Notes: a model not told the origin generated them from the letters alone. A DNA stretch of 64,000 bases from JAWLHJ01 sp039587535 (GCA_039587535.1 JBDHIF010000007.1:76961-140960); one strand, 5' to 3'; positions 52,354 through 61,545 are shown, numbered from the stretch's first letter. Numbers and translations: made by a program.

Positions 52354-53970
52354 TTAGATGCTGATCGGGTCCGACGCCTTCTTGCCGGACAGATAGAGCA
52401 GGAACATGGTGCGCGTCACGTAGAGCGCAGAGAAGAACGAAGCGACGATGCCGATGGAAAGCGTCACGGCGAAGCCGCGAACCGGACCGGTCCCGAACTG
52501 GAACAGAATGAGCGCGGTGATGAGCGTCGTGATGTTCGCGTCCACGATGGCAGAGAGCGCATGGCCGAATCCCTCGTCGACCGCAGTTCGAGTGGCGCGT
52601 CCTCCATCCAATTCCTCGCGAATCCGTTCGAAGATCAGGACGTTCGCATCCACCGCCATGCCGATCGATAGGATCAGGCCGGCAATTCCCGGCAGCGTGA
52701 GCGTGGCTCCGAGACCCGCCAGGCCCCCGAGTACCAACATGGTGTAGACGCCCAACGCCACCACGGCGAGGACTCCGGCCATCTTGTAGTAGATCATCAT
52801 GATGCCGATGACCAGGACGATCCCGACGATACCAGCGAGCTCACCCTGCTCGATGGAGTCCTGACCCAAGGAGGGCCCAACGGTACGCTCCTCGATGATG
52901 TTGACCCGGGCGGGAAGCGCACCGGCACGGAGCACCAAGGCAAGGTCCCGCGCTTCTTCGATCGGCGTGTTGGCGCCCATGTCGATCTGACCCCGGGCGC
53001 CGATCCGATCCCGAATCACCGGGGCGCTCATGACCTGGCCGTCCAGCACGATGGCCAGGTAGTTACCCACGTTGGCGCCACTGAAACGCTGGAACTGCCG
53101 TCCACCGGCTCGCGAAAGCTCGAACTGGACTTGCGAGTTGTTGAACTGCGGATCACGGCCTGCCGTGGCATTCTCCAACTCCGCGCCGGTCAAGAACGGG
53201 TCGTTCTCGAGCACGAAGATCCGCTGATAAGTGCGCGCACCTCGCGAGATCAGGTCAGCCCCCCATTGGAAGGTCTGGTTCCTCGGGAAAGCGCGCTGCA
53301 CCTCTTCCAGGGCCAGGAACTGATCCACGGCCGCGACATCTTCCGCAGCCACGAGGAACGTGCCCTCGACATCCCCGAAGCTCAGAAGCGACGAGAAGGG
53401 GCGGAGCGCGTCCTCGGTCGAGGCCTCGTCCTCGTCGACCTCTTCGGTACCGGCCGAGTCCTGCGCCTGAGCCGTGTCACCTCCGAAGAGCAGCGCTTCG
53501 ACGTCGGCGCCCTGCTGAACGATGTCACGACCCATCGCCCGGATCGAGTCCACACCCAGCGCGGACACGATGGCCCGATCGATTCGGGGCAGCGCCTGCT
53601 CCATGTCCGCCGTGGGTAACACCAGCTTGAACTCGAGGAAGGCGTTGCGCTGAACGATTTCCTTGGCGCGTTCCTCGTCGTTGAGTCCAGCCAGCTCCAC
53701 GATAAGCCGATCCTGCCCGACTTTCTGGATGAGTGGCTCCTCCACCCCGAGCTCGTCAATGCGTGTCCGGATGATGCGGTCGATCCGGTCGATCATGTCG
53801 GACTTGGCCTCGTCCGTCATCGTTCCATCGGGATCGTCTACCTCGAGGACAAGGTGCATCCCCCCTTGAAGATCCAGCCCGAGCTTGAGCCCTTGGGCGT
53901 AGAGCTGCCATCCCGACACCGCCAGGATGACGAGGATGGCGATGATCCGACCCCTGACCGTCTTGAACAT
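52354..53970 (-). CDS. secD: Protein translocase subunit SecD
   Basis: 538 residues from the ATG at 53970 (FKTVRGRIIAILVILAV first helix). Signatures: LGLDLQGGMHLVLEVD, the periplasmic head, and the C-terminal RND-like helices with IGMAVDANVLIFERIREELD. The head carries an acidic insertion around residues 165-185 (SAGTEEVDEDEAST), not typical of E. coli SecD. It begins the secD-to-coaX run. A TTGACA at 54077-54082 could be a -35, but no well-spaced -10 follows. Confidence 0.96.
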   Translation of the reverse strand: MFKTVRGRIIAILVILAVSGWQLYAQGLKLGLDLQGGMHLVLEVDDPDGTMTDEAKSDMIDRIDRIIRTRIDELGVEEPLIQKVGQDRLIVELAGLNDEERAKEIVQRNAFLEFKLVLPTADMEQALPRIDRAIVSALGVDSIRAMGRDIVQQGADVEALLFGGDTAQAQDSAGTEEVDEDEASTEDALRPFSSLLSFGDVEGTFLVAAEDVAAVDQFLALEEVQRAFPRNQTFQWGADLISRGARTYQRIFVLENDPFLTGAELENATAGRDPQFNNSQVQFELSRAGGRQFQRFSGANVGNYLAIVLDGQVMSAPVIRDRIGARGQIDMGANTPIEEARDLALVLRAGALPARVNIIEERTVGPSLGQDSIEQGELAGIVGIVLVIGIMMIYYKMAGVLAVVALGVYTMLVLGGLAGLGATLTLPGIAGLILSIGMAVDANVLIFERIREELDGGRATRTAVDEGFGHALSAIVDANITTLITALILFQFGTGPVRGFAVTLSIGIVASFFSALYVTRTMFLLYLSGKKASDPISI

Positions 53971-54187
53971 GGGAACCGTGGGTTGGACGAAGAAGCGGGC
54001 CCGCAGAGGGCCGTGGATGGGTGGAGCCTTCCACCCGGGAGTCACAGCCCTTAAAGCTGCCCCGGGGGGGTGGGCATGTCAATCGCGCACGGACCCGGAA
54101 AGATGCCGGGCCGTGGGCACGCTACCTATTACGGCGTGGCCCCCGGCCCGGGTTCCCTGGACGCACCCGGAACGACCGGGGCGTGGC

Positions 54188-55249
54188 TCAGAAGTAGATG
54201 TACGTCTGGATCTTCAGGGAGTACTCGGTTCCACCGCTCTGCGGACGGTACACGTCCATGTTGGCGCCAATCTTGTTCCGACCGCCGAAGTAGAACATCA
54301 AGCCGGGCGTCAACAGAGTCCCGGCATCGTCGGCCCCGTCGGTGTTGGCATCTGCGTACCCCACCCTCAGAAGCGGCTCGATGCCGACCACACGGTCACC
54401 TTCGAGGGGGTGGTAATAGGACGCCCATCCTTCGATCGCCTGGAAGGTTGCCGGATCTCCGGCGATGGGCAGTGCCCAGTTCTCCCCGCTGACGACGGAG
54501 AGCTGTGCATGGAATCCATCCCGCCAGGTACCCCACTCCGCATCGACGCCAAACGCCACCGCCTGGCTGGTCTCCGCGGAGTCGGACAAGTAGTCGTGCA
54601 CGCTCAGCTTGCCCGCGACGCGCAAGTCATCGGACGCGGCAACCACCACGCGACTCGAGAAGGACTTCCCGTCGTTCACGTCCGACGCGTTCGCTCCCTC
54701 ACCGTTGGACACCATCACGGCGTACTCCACCCGTCCGGCAGTCCCGTCCACCATCACGCCCTGATCGCGCCCGGTGAACTCCAAGGCTTCGGTGAGACGG
54801 TTGTGCGCGCACAGACCGCCCACCCCCGGACACCCGCCCAAACCTTCGATGCGTCCATCGCGCTCGATCAGGGACAGGTTGGTAGAGCTGGAGAGGTCGA
54901 AGAGGTCGAACGGCCTCTTGAACTGACCGATCCTGATGTTGAGCCCTTCGGAGAAGGCCAAGTCGACATAGGCGTCCTGCAGCGACGCCCCTCCCCCTTT
55001 GAAGTCCGGCTGAATCCGTCCCGTGATCCAGTCGTTCACCGAGATGTCAGCCCGGAGTCGGACCCGTCGGAAGAAGAAGTCGTTCTCCGCCCCGTCGACG
55101 GACGAGTGGGCGTACTGCGCCTGGATCCGACCCCCGAGGTCCACGGAGGGGAGATCCTGGGCCTGTATCTGGGAAGGAGCTGCGATGGCGAGGGCAGCGA
55201 CCAGGGTGCTGAAGGTGGCTCGCGCACAAAGCATCGTTCGAAGTGACAT
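54188..55249 (-). CDS. Phosphate-selective porin O/P-type outer-membrane protein
   Basis: 353 residues from the ATG at 55249, with a signal peptide ending at IQAQ. The mature part is amphipathic beta strand throughout: GGRIQAQYAHSS, FFFRRVRLRADI, AYVDLAFSEGLNIRIGQFKRPFDLFDLSS, ending YSLKIQTYIYF with C-terminal Phe as the barrel-assembly signal. This matches the OprO/OprP family (Pfam Porin_O_P). Pho-box-like repeats upstream support a phosphate role. The long open frame beyond 55249 is chance. Confidence 0.85.
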   Translation of the reverse strand: MSLRTMLCARATFSTLVAALAIAAPSQIQAQDLPSVDLGGRIQAQYAHSSVDGAENDFFFRRVRLRADISVNDWITGRIQPDFKGGGASLQDAYVDLAFSEGLNIRIGQFKRPFDLFDLSSSTNLSLIERDGRIEGLGGCPGVGGLCAHNRLTEALEFTGRDQGVMVDGTAGRVEYAVMVSNGEGANASDVNDGKSFSSRVVVAASDDLRVAGKLSVHDYLSDSAETSQAVAFGVDAEWGTWRDGFHAQLSVVSGENWALPIAGDPATFQAIEGWASYYHPLEGDRVVGIEPLLRVGYADANTDGADDAGTLLTPGLMFYFGGRNKIGANMDVYRPQSGGTEYSLKIQTYIYF

Positions 55250-55307
55250 GGCAGATTGGGTAAGGGGCGTAACCGAAGTGCCCGGATCACAGTCGGAAGG
55301 TCTCATT

Positions 55308-55325
55308 GTGACGACTTCGTGACAG
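55308..55325 (-). promoter_or_regulatory. Pho-box-like sequence (proximal)
   Basis: On the minus strand this reads CTGTCACGAAGTCGTCAC: two 7-mers, CTGTCAC and TCGTCAC, separated by 4 nt, the layout of the PhoB box (CTGTCAT-n4-CTGTCAT). It lies 58 bp upstream of the porin start, near where a promoter should be. Confidence 0.6.
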
Positions 55326-55338
55326 TCCTTCAACTGTC

Positions 55339-55356
55339 GTGACGACTTCGTGACAG
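55339..55356 (-). promoter_or_regulatory. Pho-box-like sequence (distal, tandem copy)
   Basis: Identical 18-bp copy of the proximal box, offset by 31 bp (about three helical turns). The flanking dozen bases are also similar (CCTTCAACTGTC versus TCTGCAACCGTC), so the whole 31-bp unit is duplicated. Cooperative binding by a PhoB-like regulator is the simplest reading. Confidence 0.6.
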
Positions 55357-55448
55357 TTCTGCAACCGTCGTATGCAAGCCACACGAAGAAGGCTCCACCA
55401 CTGGCGCGAGCCGGACGGCCGCCCCCCCTGTCTCGGTCCCGACCGCGC

Positions 55449-56429
55449 TCAGCGCCCCCGCATCGTCGCCGCTCGTTTCCTGTGCTTCTCGCGATACATG
55501 GCACTATCGGCCTCGGCGACGAGGTCTTCGAGGCGCACGCCCGGTTGGTCTTCCTGGCGTGCCATCCCCACGCTGATCGCGAGCCGATAGGGCTCCGGGC
55601 TCTCCGCGTTGAACTCCCGGACCCGGTCACGAAGTCGCTGCACCAGTGACTCCGAGCTCTCCTCGGAGGATTCGAGCGCCAATACACCGAACTCGTCTCC
55701 GCCCAGGCGAGCGATGATGTCCGAGCGGCGGAACGTCGCACGGAGAATGTCGGCGACCTTGACGAGCGCTCGGTCCCCCACGTGATGGCCGAGGGAATCG
55801 TTGATCGTCTTGAAGCGGTCCAGGTCGACGAAGACCATGGTGACTCCACGACCGGACCGCCGCGCGAGCTTCAGATACTGCTCCCCGAGGTCGGAGAAGC
55901 CCCTCCGGTTGTAGAGTCCGGTCAGGTCGTCGATGAGAGAGAGGCTCCGTAGGGCCGAGAACAGCCTGTGCCGCTCCACGGCGTGCCGGAGCGATCGGAC
56001 CAGGAGCGCGGTGGTGATCTCAGACTTCACCAGATAGTCCTGAGCACCCGCCTGGACGGTGCTTGTCGCGGCGGCCTCATCCGGATCGTCCGCGAGTATC
56101 ACGATGGGCACGTCCGGGCTGAAAGCATACACGCGGTCGAACGTGACCATCCCGCGGCTGTCAGGCAGATCCAGGCTCAACAGAATCGCGTCGAATCCCC
56201 CACGGGTGAGGCGTGCCAGAGCCTCACTGAGCTCCCCTGCCCGCTCCAAGGTGACGCGGGAGTCCTCCGCCACGGCGAACTCCTCGCAGAGCTCGTCGTA
56301 GTAAGCCTGGTCCCCTTCGACCAGCAGGACTTTGATGGGCCGTTGGAGCAAGGAGGGCCATCCCCGAAAGGGCGTAACAGAGCCGACACGCACACGTGGC
56401 ACCGGAGAAGGTAACCTGGTACCGCACAC
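55449..56429 (-). CDS. Response-regulator diguanylate cyclase (REC-GGDEF)
   Basis: 326 residues from a GTG; the true start may be later, since the REC domain begins only near residue 31 (PIKVLLVEGDQAYYDE). The phospho-acceptor is probably Asp87 (LLSLDLPDS). The GGDEF domain is complete (DDLTGLYNRRGF, VFVDLDRFKTINDSLGHHVGD, RLGGDEF at 243-247) with an intact inhibitory I-site RRSD at 234-237. It therefore should make c-di-GMP and be product-inhibited. It follows the HEAT genes by 90 bp. Confidence 0.92.
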   Translation of the reverse strand: MCGTRLPSPVPRVRVGSVTPFRGWPSLLQRPIKVLLVEGDQAYYDELCEEFAVAEDSRVTLERAGELSEALARLTRGGFDAILLSLDLPDSRGMVTFDRVYAFSPDVPIVILADDPDEAAATSTVQAGAQDYLVKSEITTALLVRSLRHAVERHRLFSALRSLSLIDDLTGLYNRRGFSDLGEQYLKLARRSGRGVTMVFVDLDRFKTINDSLGHHVGDRALVKVADILRATFRRSDIIARLGGDEFGVLALESSEESSESLVQRLRDRVREFNAESPEPYRLAISVGMARQEDQPGVRLEDLVAEADSAMYREKHRKRAATMRGR

Positions 56430-56470
56430 GGTGTCACGGCACGAATCCGGCTGATCAGCCCGGCGGCGGA

Positions 56471-56480
56471 GGGGGGGGGG
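56471..56480. repeat. G10 homopolymer upstream of the diguanylate cyclase
   Basis: Ten consecutive G on the plus strand (C10 in the transcript direction) within the 90 bp between the HEAT-repeat gene and the cyclase start. Such tracts can slip during replication. Confidence 0.7.
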
Positions 56481-56519
56481 CAGGCGCGTCGCCCGGGCGC
56501 TCCCCTCGCCAAAGACGGG

Positions 56520-57308
56520 TCAGGGACCGGCCAGGATATCCGCGAAAAAGTCGGGCACCGCGGGGTCGTCCGACTGGGCCAACCAGAACAGCGCGGAGCG
56601 CCGCGTGTCGGCATGCTCCGCCTCTTGGGCCAGCGCCCTGAGCGCAGGCAGACTCTCCCCCGCAGGTCTCTGGGAGAGGGCGAAGACGGCCGCCTCCCTG
56701 ATCTGCCGCCCTTCCTCGTCGTCGTCGGCGGTCTCCAGGAGCGCGGCAGTGACCGCGGAAGCCGCCTCCTGACCCAACCAGAAGAGCGCGCTCCTTCTCG
56801 TCTCGTCCGGGTGAGCCCGATGCCGGGCAAGATCCAGGAGGTCGGGCCATATCACCACCGAGTCCGCCACGACTGCCGCCACGATGGCATCGGCGCTGAC
56901 CGCAGCATCCGCACGAGCGACCTGGAGAAAAGCCTCCGCACTCTCCGCCGCCGAAACGCGCCCCAGGTCTCGGGCTCCCACAGAGGGACGCTCGTCAGGT
57001 CCGAGGAACCGGACGTCGGTCACCCCCTCGGCTCCGAGGGTCACCTCCACCAAAGCCGAGCCTTCACGGCACCGGTCGGCTCCGCCGGCCTGTCCCCGCT
57101 CCATCCGTATGCCGCCCGACACCGATAAGGAGCGTTCAGCCTGCCCACAGAAGCGTGTCCCCGGCCGAGTCGCGTAGGAGAAGGCAACCACGCCATCTGC
57201 GGTCACTTCCAAGGCATCCGCAATCTGGCCTGCACCCATAACGGGCGCGGCCGCGAGGGTGACGAGGGCTGCGACCCCCGCCACCCACCGGCTTGCGTGG
57301 GGCCTCAT
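56520..57308 (-). CDS. Exported HEAT-repeat protein (short)
   Basis: 262 residues. A signal peptide (VAGVAALVTLAAAPVMGAGQ) is followed by a domain of about 100 residues with two Cys (TRFCGQAERSLSV, ADRCREGSALVEV), then at least three HEAT-like helical pairs with the recurring core RRSALFWLGQ / IREAAVFALSQ / RRSALFWLAQ. It begins in a 4-bp overlap with the longer HEAT gene. No enzymatic motif is visible; the repeats probably bind a partner in the periplasm. Confidence 0.82.
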   Translation of the reverse strand: MRPHASRWVAGVAALVTLAAAPVMGAGQIADALEVTADGVVAFSYATRPGTRFCGQAERSLSVSGGIRMERGQAGGADRCREGSALVEVTLGAEGVTDVRFLGPDERPSVGARDLGRVSAAESAEAFLQVARADAAVSADAIVAAVVADSVVIWPDLLDLARHRAHPDETRRSALFWLGQEAASAVTAALLETADDDEEGRQIREAAVFALSQRPAGESLPALRALAQEAEHADTRRSALFWLAQSDDPAVPDFFADILAGP

Positions 57309-58759
57309 CCGCGTAAGAGCGAGAGGAGGAACTCCGCCACTCGAGGGTCGTCGCTTTGCCCGAGCCAGAAGATCGCATTCTGTCGGAGCTCGGGGTCTTC
57401 AGCGTCTCTCGCCACCTCCATCAGGAAGTCGACGTCCGCATCCGACCCCCGCTGGGCCGCGACGAAGATGACCTGCTCCCGCATCTCCGCATCGTCGAAC
57501 GACTCGAACAGCGCCCGCAGATCCGAGGTGGGCAGGCTGCCGCTCTGCCCCGCCCAGAAGAGGGCGTTCTTACGGATCTCGATGGCCTCGGAGGGGTCGC
57601 GTACCCGCTCCAGCAGCCAGGCTCGTGCCCGCTCGCCATCATGCTGTGCGACCCCGAGCAGCGCGTTTTCCCTCAACTCGGGATCGTTCAACCTCGGATA
57701 GAGCTCGATGAGGTAATCCGCTCCCCCAGCATCGCTGTTCTGCCCGATCCAGAATATCGCGTTGGAGCGGAGCTCCGTGGAAACATCGGCTCGGGTTGCA
57801 TAGGAGCGCAGAATCTCGATGGCCCGGGCATCTCCACCCCGCTGGGACAACGAGAAGAGGGCCTGCTCCTGCAGCTCAGGATCGTCGCTCTCGCCGAGAA
57901 TGGTCTCCAGCGCGGCCAACGCCTCCGGTGACCGAACCTGGTGCAGCCAGAAGACGGCCTGGCTTCGCACCTCGGGATCGGGGTCCGGATTGCGGTGTGC
58001 GAGGTCGAGAAGCACATCGACCGACTCGTCGGACAGGTGCTGCGCGATCAGGAATACGGCACGGGCCCTCAGCTCCGAGCTGCACTCGTCGCGTTGCTGC
58101 AGCACGTCCCGGAGAATCGGAACCGCCTGGTTCGCGTTCATGTTCATGAGCGCCGACAGTGCCGCCAGGCGCGTCTCCTGCTCCGGCCCGCAGGGCACCT
58201 GTGCCTGCTGGGCCACCCGCGCCGCGGCTCCGGCGTCACCCCGGCTCGCCAACTCGCCCTCGATGCGGACCCTGAGGGCCGCCGCATCTGCACGCGTCGC
58301 TGCCGCCGCCTGCAGCTCAGCCTGGCGGGCCAGCAGGCTCACCGCCTGCCGCATCTCCGCCGCTCCTCCCTCCCGAGACCGCGCAAATGCCTCCCAGTAG
58401 TAGGAGTCCGGTACATATCCGGACTCCGGGTGCATCTCGCGGAGCTCCGCGAAGGCGGCCGCCGCCTGCTCATACCGCCCTTGTGACAAGAACTCCCGCG
58501 CACGCTGGTAGAGCCGGGCGCCTGGATCCTCCTGCAGCCAGGGTGCGGGTGCCTCAGCACGCGTCCTGGACGCGACACCTTCTACGCGACGGTCCCCTCC
58601 TGCCAGAGAAGCCGGTCCCGGTTCCTGAGCGCCTGCGCTCGTCGAGAGCCCACCGCCCAAAGCCAGCGCCGCCAGGACGGCACGCGCCACTCGTTTCCCC
58701 CACTTCCATCCACCCATCGGTCGATCTCCCGTGTTGATGATCTCACTCAAGTTCTTCAT
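57305..58759 (-). CDS. Exported TPR/HEAT-repeat protein (long)
   Basis: 484 residues. Signal peptide (VLAALALGGGLSTSAGAQ), then a TPR-like segment (ARLYQRAREFLSQGRYEQAAAAFAELREMHP) and from about residue 195 eight or more HEAT-like repeats with cores such as LRSNAIFWIGQ, LRENALLGVAQ, IRKNALFWAGQ, MREQVIFVAAQ and LRQNAIFWLGQ. The start overlaps the anti-sigma-like gene by 4 bp, so it is part of the ECF operon. Function unknown. Confidence 0.85.
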   Translation of the reverse strand: MKNLSEIINTGDRPMGGWKWGKRVARAVLAALALGGGLSTSAGAQEPGPASLAGGDRRVEGVASRTRAEAPAPWLQEDPGARLYQRAREFLSQGRYEQAAAAFAELREMHPESGYVPDSYYWEAFARSREGGAAEMRQAVSLLARQAELQAAAATRADAAALRVRIEGELASRGDAGAAARVAQQAQVPCGPEQETRLAALSALMNMNANQAVPILRDVLQQRDECSSELRARAVFLIAQHLSDESVDVLLDLAHRNPDPDPEVRSQAVFWLHQVRSPEALAALETILGESDDPELQEQALFSLSQRGGDARAIEILRSYATRADVSTELRSNAIFWIGQNSDAGGADYLIELYPRLNDPELRENALLGVAQHDGERARAWLLERVRDPSEAIEIRKNALFWAGQSGSLPTSDLRALFESFDDAEMREQVIFVAAQRGSDADVDFLMEVARDAEDPELRQNAIFWLGQSDDPRVAEFLLSLLRG

Positions 58760-59526
58760 GCCCCAGCCATCGTCGTCGGCGCTGCCGATCGAATCCGAGT
58801 CAGGAGCTCACCGTGCTCCAGACTGCGCACTGCCATCTCGAGCTCTTCTCGCGCCCGATCTCCGTCCATGAATCCGACCTCCACGGCTCCGAGGATCTGG
58901 ACCAATACCAGCTCCAAGTCGATCAGGAGTCGTTGGGTCTCATCCCGAGCCCCACCGCGGGCGTCCATGAGGAGACGGGTCTGCGTGAGTAGCCCCTGAG
59001 CCCAGGGACCCAGGGACACGTCGACCCGCCCCGTCCGCGCATCTGAGCGGACCGAGGCGAGCAAAGACTCGGTCCGCCCAAAGTGCAGCTCAGCCGCGAT
59101 GTCCAACCCGCTCCCCGGAGCATCCGCCGTCACATCCACCGCCAAGGGCTGCGAACCCGGGCTGGCACCCGGAGCCGACCAGCGACCGATGCCGATCCCA
59201 ACGGCCAGCACCGCCGCCGCGGCCGCCGCCCAGGCCCAGCGCCGCGACAACGAGTCCCCCCGCGACGCCCTGCCCGCCATGCGTCGCCGGCGCCTGGCCA
59301 GATCCACGACGCTGCGCTCTTGATCGTAGGAGTCGGCCCCGTGCGACCCACTTCCGCTGGAGCTGACCGTGTCGGTCGACTGGAGCCCCTCGTGAATGGC
59401 GACCCACATCTCGTCCCGGGGCGTCGTCGGGGGCGGGTTGTATGCGGCCCGCAGGCCGTCCACCCAATCGGGCGGGCCCTCGGGTGCGTCGGCCCGGTCG
59501 GGACCGCGGTCTCGGTCGTTCGTCAT
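58756..59526 (-). CDS. Putative transmembrane anti-sigma factor
   Basis: 256 residues: a cytoplasmic N-terminus (DEMWVAIHEGLQ near residue 40), one membrane helix (AWAAAAAAVLAVGIGIG) and an extracytoplasmic helical region. No zinc-binding HxxxCxxC anti-sigma motif is present. The assignment rests on position (4 bp overlap after an ECF sigma gene) and topology. It is followed by the HEAT proteins, which may belong to the signalled response. Confidence 0.7.
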   Translation of the reverse strand: MTNDRDRGPDRADAPEGPPDWVDGLRAAYNPPPTTPRDEMWVAIHEGLQSTDTVSSSGSGSHGADSYDQERSVVDLARRRRRMAGRASRGDSLSRRWAWAAAAAAVLAVGIGIGRWSAPGASPGSQPLAVDVTADAPGSGLDIAAELHFGRTESLLASVRSDARTGRVDVSLGPWAQGLLTQTRLLMDARGGARDETQRLLIDLELVLVQILGAVEVGFMDGDRAREELEMAVRSLEHGELLTRIRSAAPTTMAGA

Positions 59527-60146
59527 ACGTACTCCTGCATGGCGTCGCCCAGGACCTCCCTGAGCTTGGCTCTAGCCCTGGAGAGACGCGCCTTGGATGT
59601 CCCTTCGGCCACCCCCAGTGATGCGGCGATCTCCCCATGCGGGTACCCTTCGAGGTCGTGCATGAGAAAGACTGTCCTGTAGATGTCCGGCAGCCCGTCA
59701 ACCGCCTCTTCAATTCGCTCCCGGACCCCCGGCTCCAAACCAGGAGCAGCCTTTCCGGGAAGGACCTCCGCCACGTCGTCGAGGGCACGCTCGCGCTTGC
59801 GGCGGCGATCCACCTTCCGGAGCCCGTTCAGGGCCACGGACACGGCGATCGAGTGGAGCCACGTGGAGAAAGCCGAGTCCCCTCTGAACTGATCCAGCTT
59901 CTGGAACGCCCGCAGAAAAGCTTCCTGCGTGAAGTCCCTCGCCAGATGCTCTTCGCCGGCCATGCGGTACATGAGTCGATAGATCCGGTCCACGTTCGCG
60001 TCGTAGAGACGTCGGAACGCGCGCTCGTCACCGTTTCGGGCCTTATCGGCCCATTCCTGTTCTGTCAACGAAAGCGCCCGTCGGTTCGACGTTTCTGTCT
60101 TCTCATCCCGTGGGACACAGGATCGAGCAGAACGGTTGCGTGGCAT
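59523..60146 (-). CDS. ECF-type RNA polymerase sigma factor
   Basis: Sigma-70 family, group 4. Region 2 is seen in RDFTQEAFLRAFQKLDQFRG and STWLHSIAVSVALNGLRK; region 4 in FLMHDLEGYPHGEIAASLGV and GTSKARLSRARAKLRE. The ATG at 60146 gives 207 aa; a TTG start near LTEQEWADKARNGDERAF would be closer to the usual ECF N-terminus, and neither has a convincing Shine-Dalgarno. The gene is the first of the sigma/anti-sigma/HEAT operon. Confidence 0.92.
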   Translation of the reverse strand: MPRNRSARSCVPRDEKTETSNRRALSLTEQEWADKARNGDERAFRRLYDANVDRIYRLMYRMAGEEHLARDFTQEAFLRAFQKLDQFRGDSAFSTWLHSIAVSVALNGLRKVDRRRKRERALDDVAEVLPGKAAPGLEPGVRERIEEAVDGLPDIYRTVFLMHDLEGYPHGEIAASLGVAEGTSKARLSRARAKLREVLGDAMQEYV

Positions 60147-60198
60147 TCCCCACGTACGGAGGCCAGCTTGGTCCGCTCGCGCGTTGGTGGGCCCGTGA

Positions 60199-61545
60199 TC
60201 AGGCCGCGAGGTCCAAGGGAAGGACCAGGCGCGCTCGGGCACCGAGGTGGGCCCCGCGGCCCTCGAGCACCAGCGTGCCCCCGTGAGCCTCCACGATCTG
60301 ACGGCTGAGGACAAGTCCGATACCCGAGCCGCCGGGCTTCGTGGTGTAGAACGGCACGAACAGGTTCCCAGTATCTGCGAGGCCCGGTCCCTCGTCCTCC
60401 ACGAGGACGTGAAGACGTCCGTTCCGACTCAGCCACCGGATGGACACCCCTCCCCCTCTGCCCGCCTCGAGCGTGGCGTCGACGGCGTTGCGCACGAGAT
60501 TGATCAGCGCCTGCTCGAGCTGGTCCTGATCGGCTTGAATGGACAAGCTCGGCCCGCTCACGACTTCCACTTCGAGACGCGTCTCCAGATCGGCTACCCG
60601 TTGCACGAGAGCCTCCACGTCCACGGGTCCGAGCTCGGGTGGCGGAAGCCGGGCCAAACGGGTGTACGAAGCCATGAATCGGCCCAGCGACTCGGCTCGA
60701 TTGGAGATGATGGTCAAGCCCCGCTCAGCGTCCTCCCCCAAGTCCGCGGGAAGCTCGTGCCGCGCCACGAGAGCCTGCAGGCTCCCGGAGATGGACTTGA
60801 TCGGCGTCAACGAATTGTTGATCTCATGGGAGAGCACCCGGATGATACGCTTCCAGGCCTGACGCTCCTCTTCACGCAACGCCCGGCTCAGGTCCGACAG
60901 CGCGATGAGCTGGAGCCGATATCCTTCCTGTCTGACCACGCTCCTGCGGAGCTCCCAGCGGCCCGTGCCACCGGGGAAAGACACCTCCACGGTCCGCGGG
61001 GCGATACCGGTCAGCGCGCCGTCCAGCCGCAGGTCCTCGGCTCTACGACCAATGAGCCGGTCGACGGGCTGGCCCAGGAGTCGTTCACCCGCACGGTTCA
61101 CCAGGCGGAGCTTCCCCTCCTGATCGAAGGCGAACACCGCGACGTCGATCTCCTCCAGCACCTTCCTGAGCGTCTCTGTGGCCTCGACTGCGCCAAGCCG
61201 CTGGTTCCGGAGGGTCTCCTCGAGCGCGTTGACCTCGTGATAGACCAAGGAGAGCGGATCGGTAGCGTCTAGCACGCGGGCTCGGATGGAGAAGTCTCCC
61301 TCCCGGAGCGCCGCAAGCATGTTGGCCAAGGTGCCCAGCGGCCGGATCACCTGCTCCCGTAGCGCGAACATGAGGCCGACCCACGCCGACACCAGGAGGA
61401 CGGTGAGCGTCCACTGGACTTGTCCGGCGAAGTCGCCGAGCCAGAGAAGCACCAGGGCCAGCACTGCTCCGGGCGCCCCCGTGAGGAGCGCGAAGACCGC
61501 CACCCGCCGGTCGTGGCCGAGCCCCCGCCAGAGCCGACCCATCAA
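60199..61545 (-). CDS. NtrY-like sensor histidine kinase
   Basis: 448 residues: two membrane helices in the first 65 residues, a HAMP linker (REQVIRPLGTLANMLAALREGDFSIRAR), a PAS domain (about 125-215), the HisKA site VLSHEINNSLTPIKSISG with His240, and a HATPase domain (NLVRNAVDA, DEGPGLADTG, GGSGIGLVLSRQIVEAHGG). It lies 21 bp after the sigma-54 activator, its probable partner. Confidence 0.92.
   Translation of the reverse strand: MMGRLWRGLGHDRRVAVFALLTGAPGAVLALVLLWLGDFAGQVQWTLTVLLVSAWVGLMFALREQVIRPLGTLANMLAALREGDFSIRARVLDATDPLSLVYHEVNALEETLRNQRLGAVEATETLRKVLEEIDVAVFAFDQEGKLRLVNRAGERLLGQPVDRLIGRRAEDLRLDGALTGIAPRTVEVSFPGGTGRWELRRSVVRQEGYRLQLIALSDLSRALREEERQAWKRIIRVLSHEINNSLTPIKSISGSLQALVARHELPADLGEDAERGLTIISNRAESLGRFMASYTRLARLPPPELGPVDVEALVQRVADLETRLEVEVVSGPSLSIQADQDQLEQALINLVRNAVDATLEAGRGGGVSIRWLSRNGRLHVLVEDEGPGLADTGNLFVPFYTTKPGGSGIGLVLSRQIVEAHGGTLVLEGRGAHLGARARLVLPLDLAA

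Noticed and set aside
54051..54082. secD promoter (TTGACA ... CTTTAA)
   Set aside because: The -35 is perfect, but the best -10 candidates are 19-20 nt away, outside the normal spacing.
54153..54182. Terminator after the porin gene
   Set aside because: GTTCC/GGAAC and CCCCGG/CCGGGG can pair, but with an asymmetric internal loop and no T-tract; too weak to annotate.
55250..55849. N-terminal extension of the porin frame
   Set aside because: The signal peptide starts at 55249; the extension overlaps the cyclase gene and the Pho-box region.
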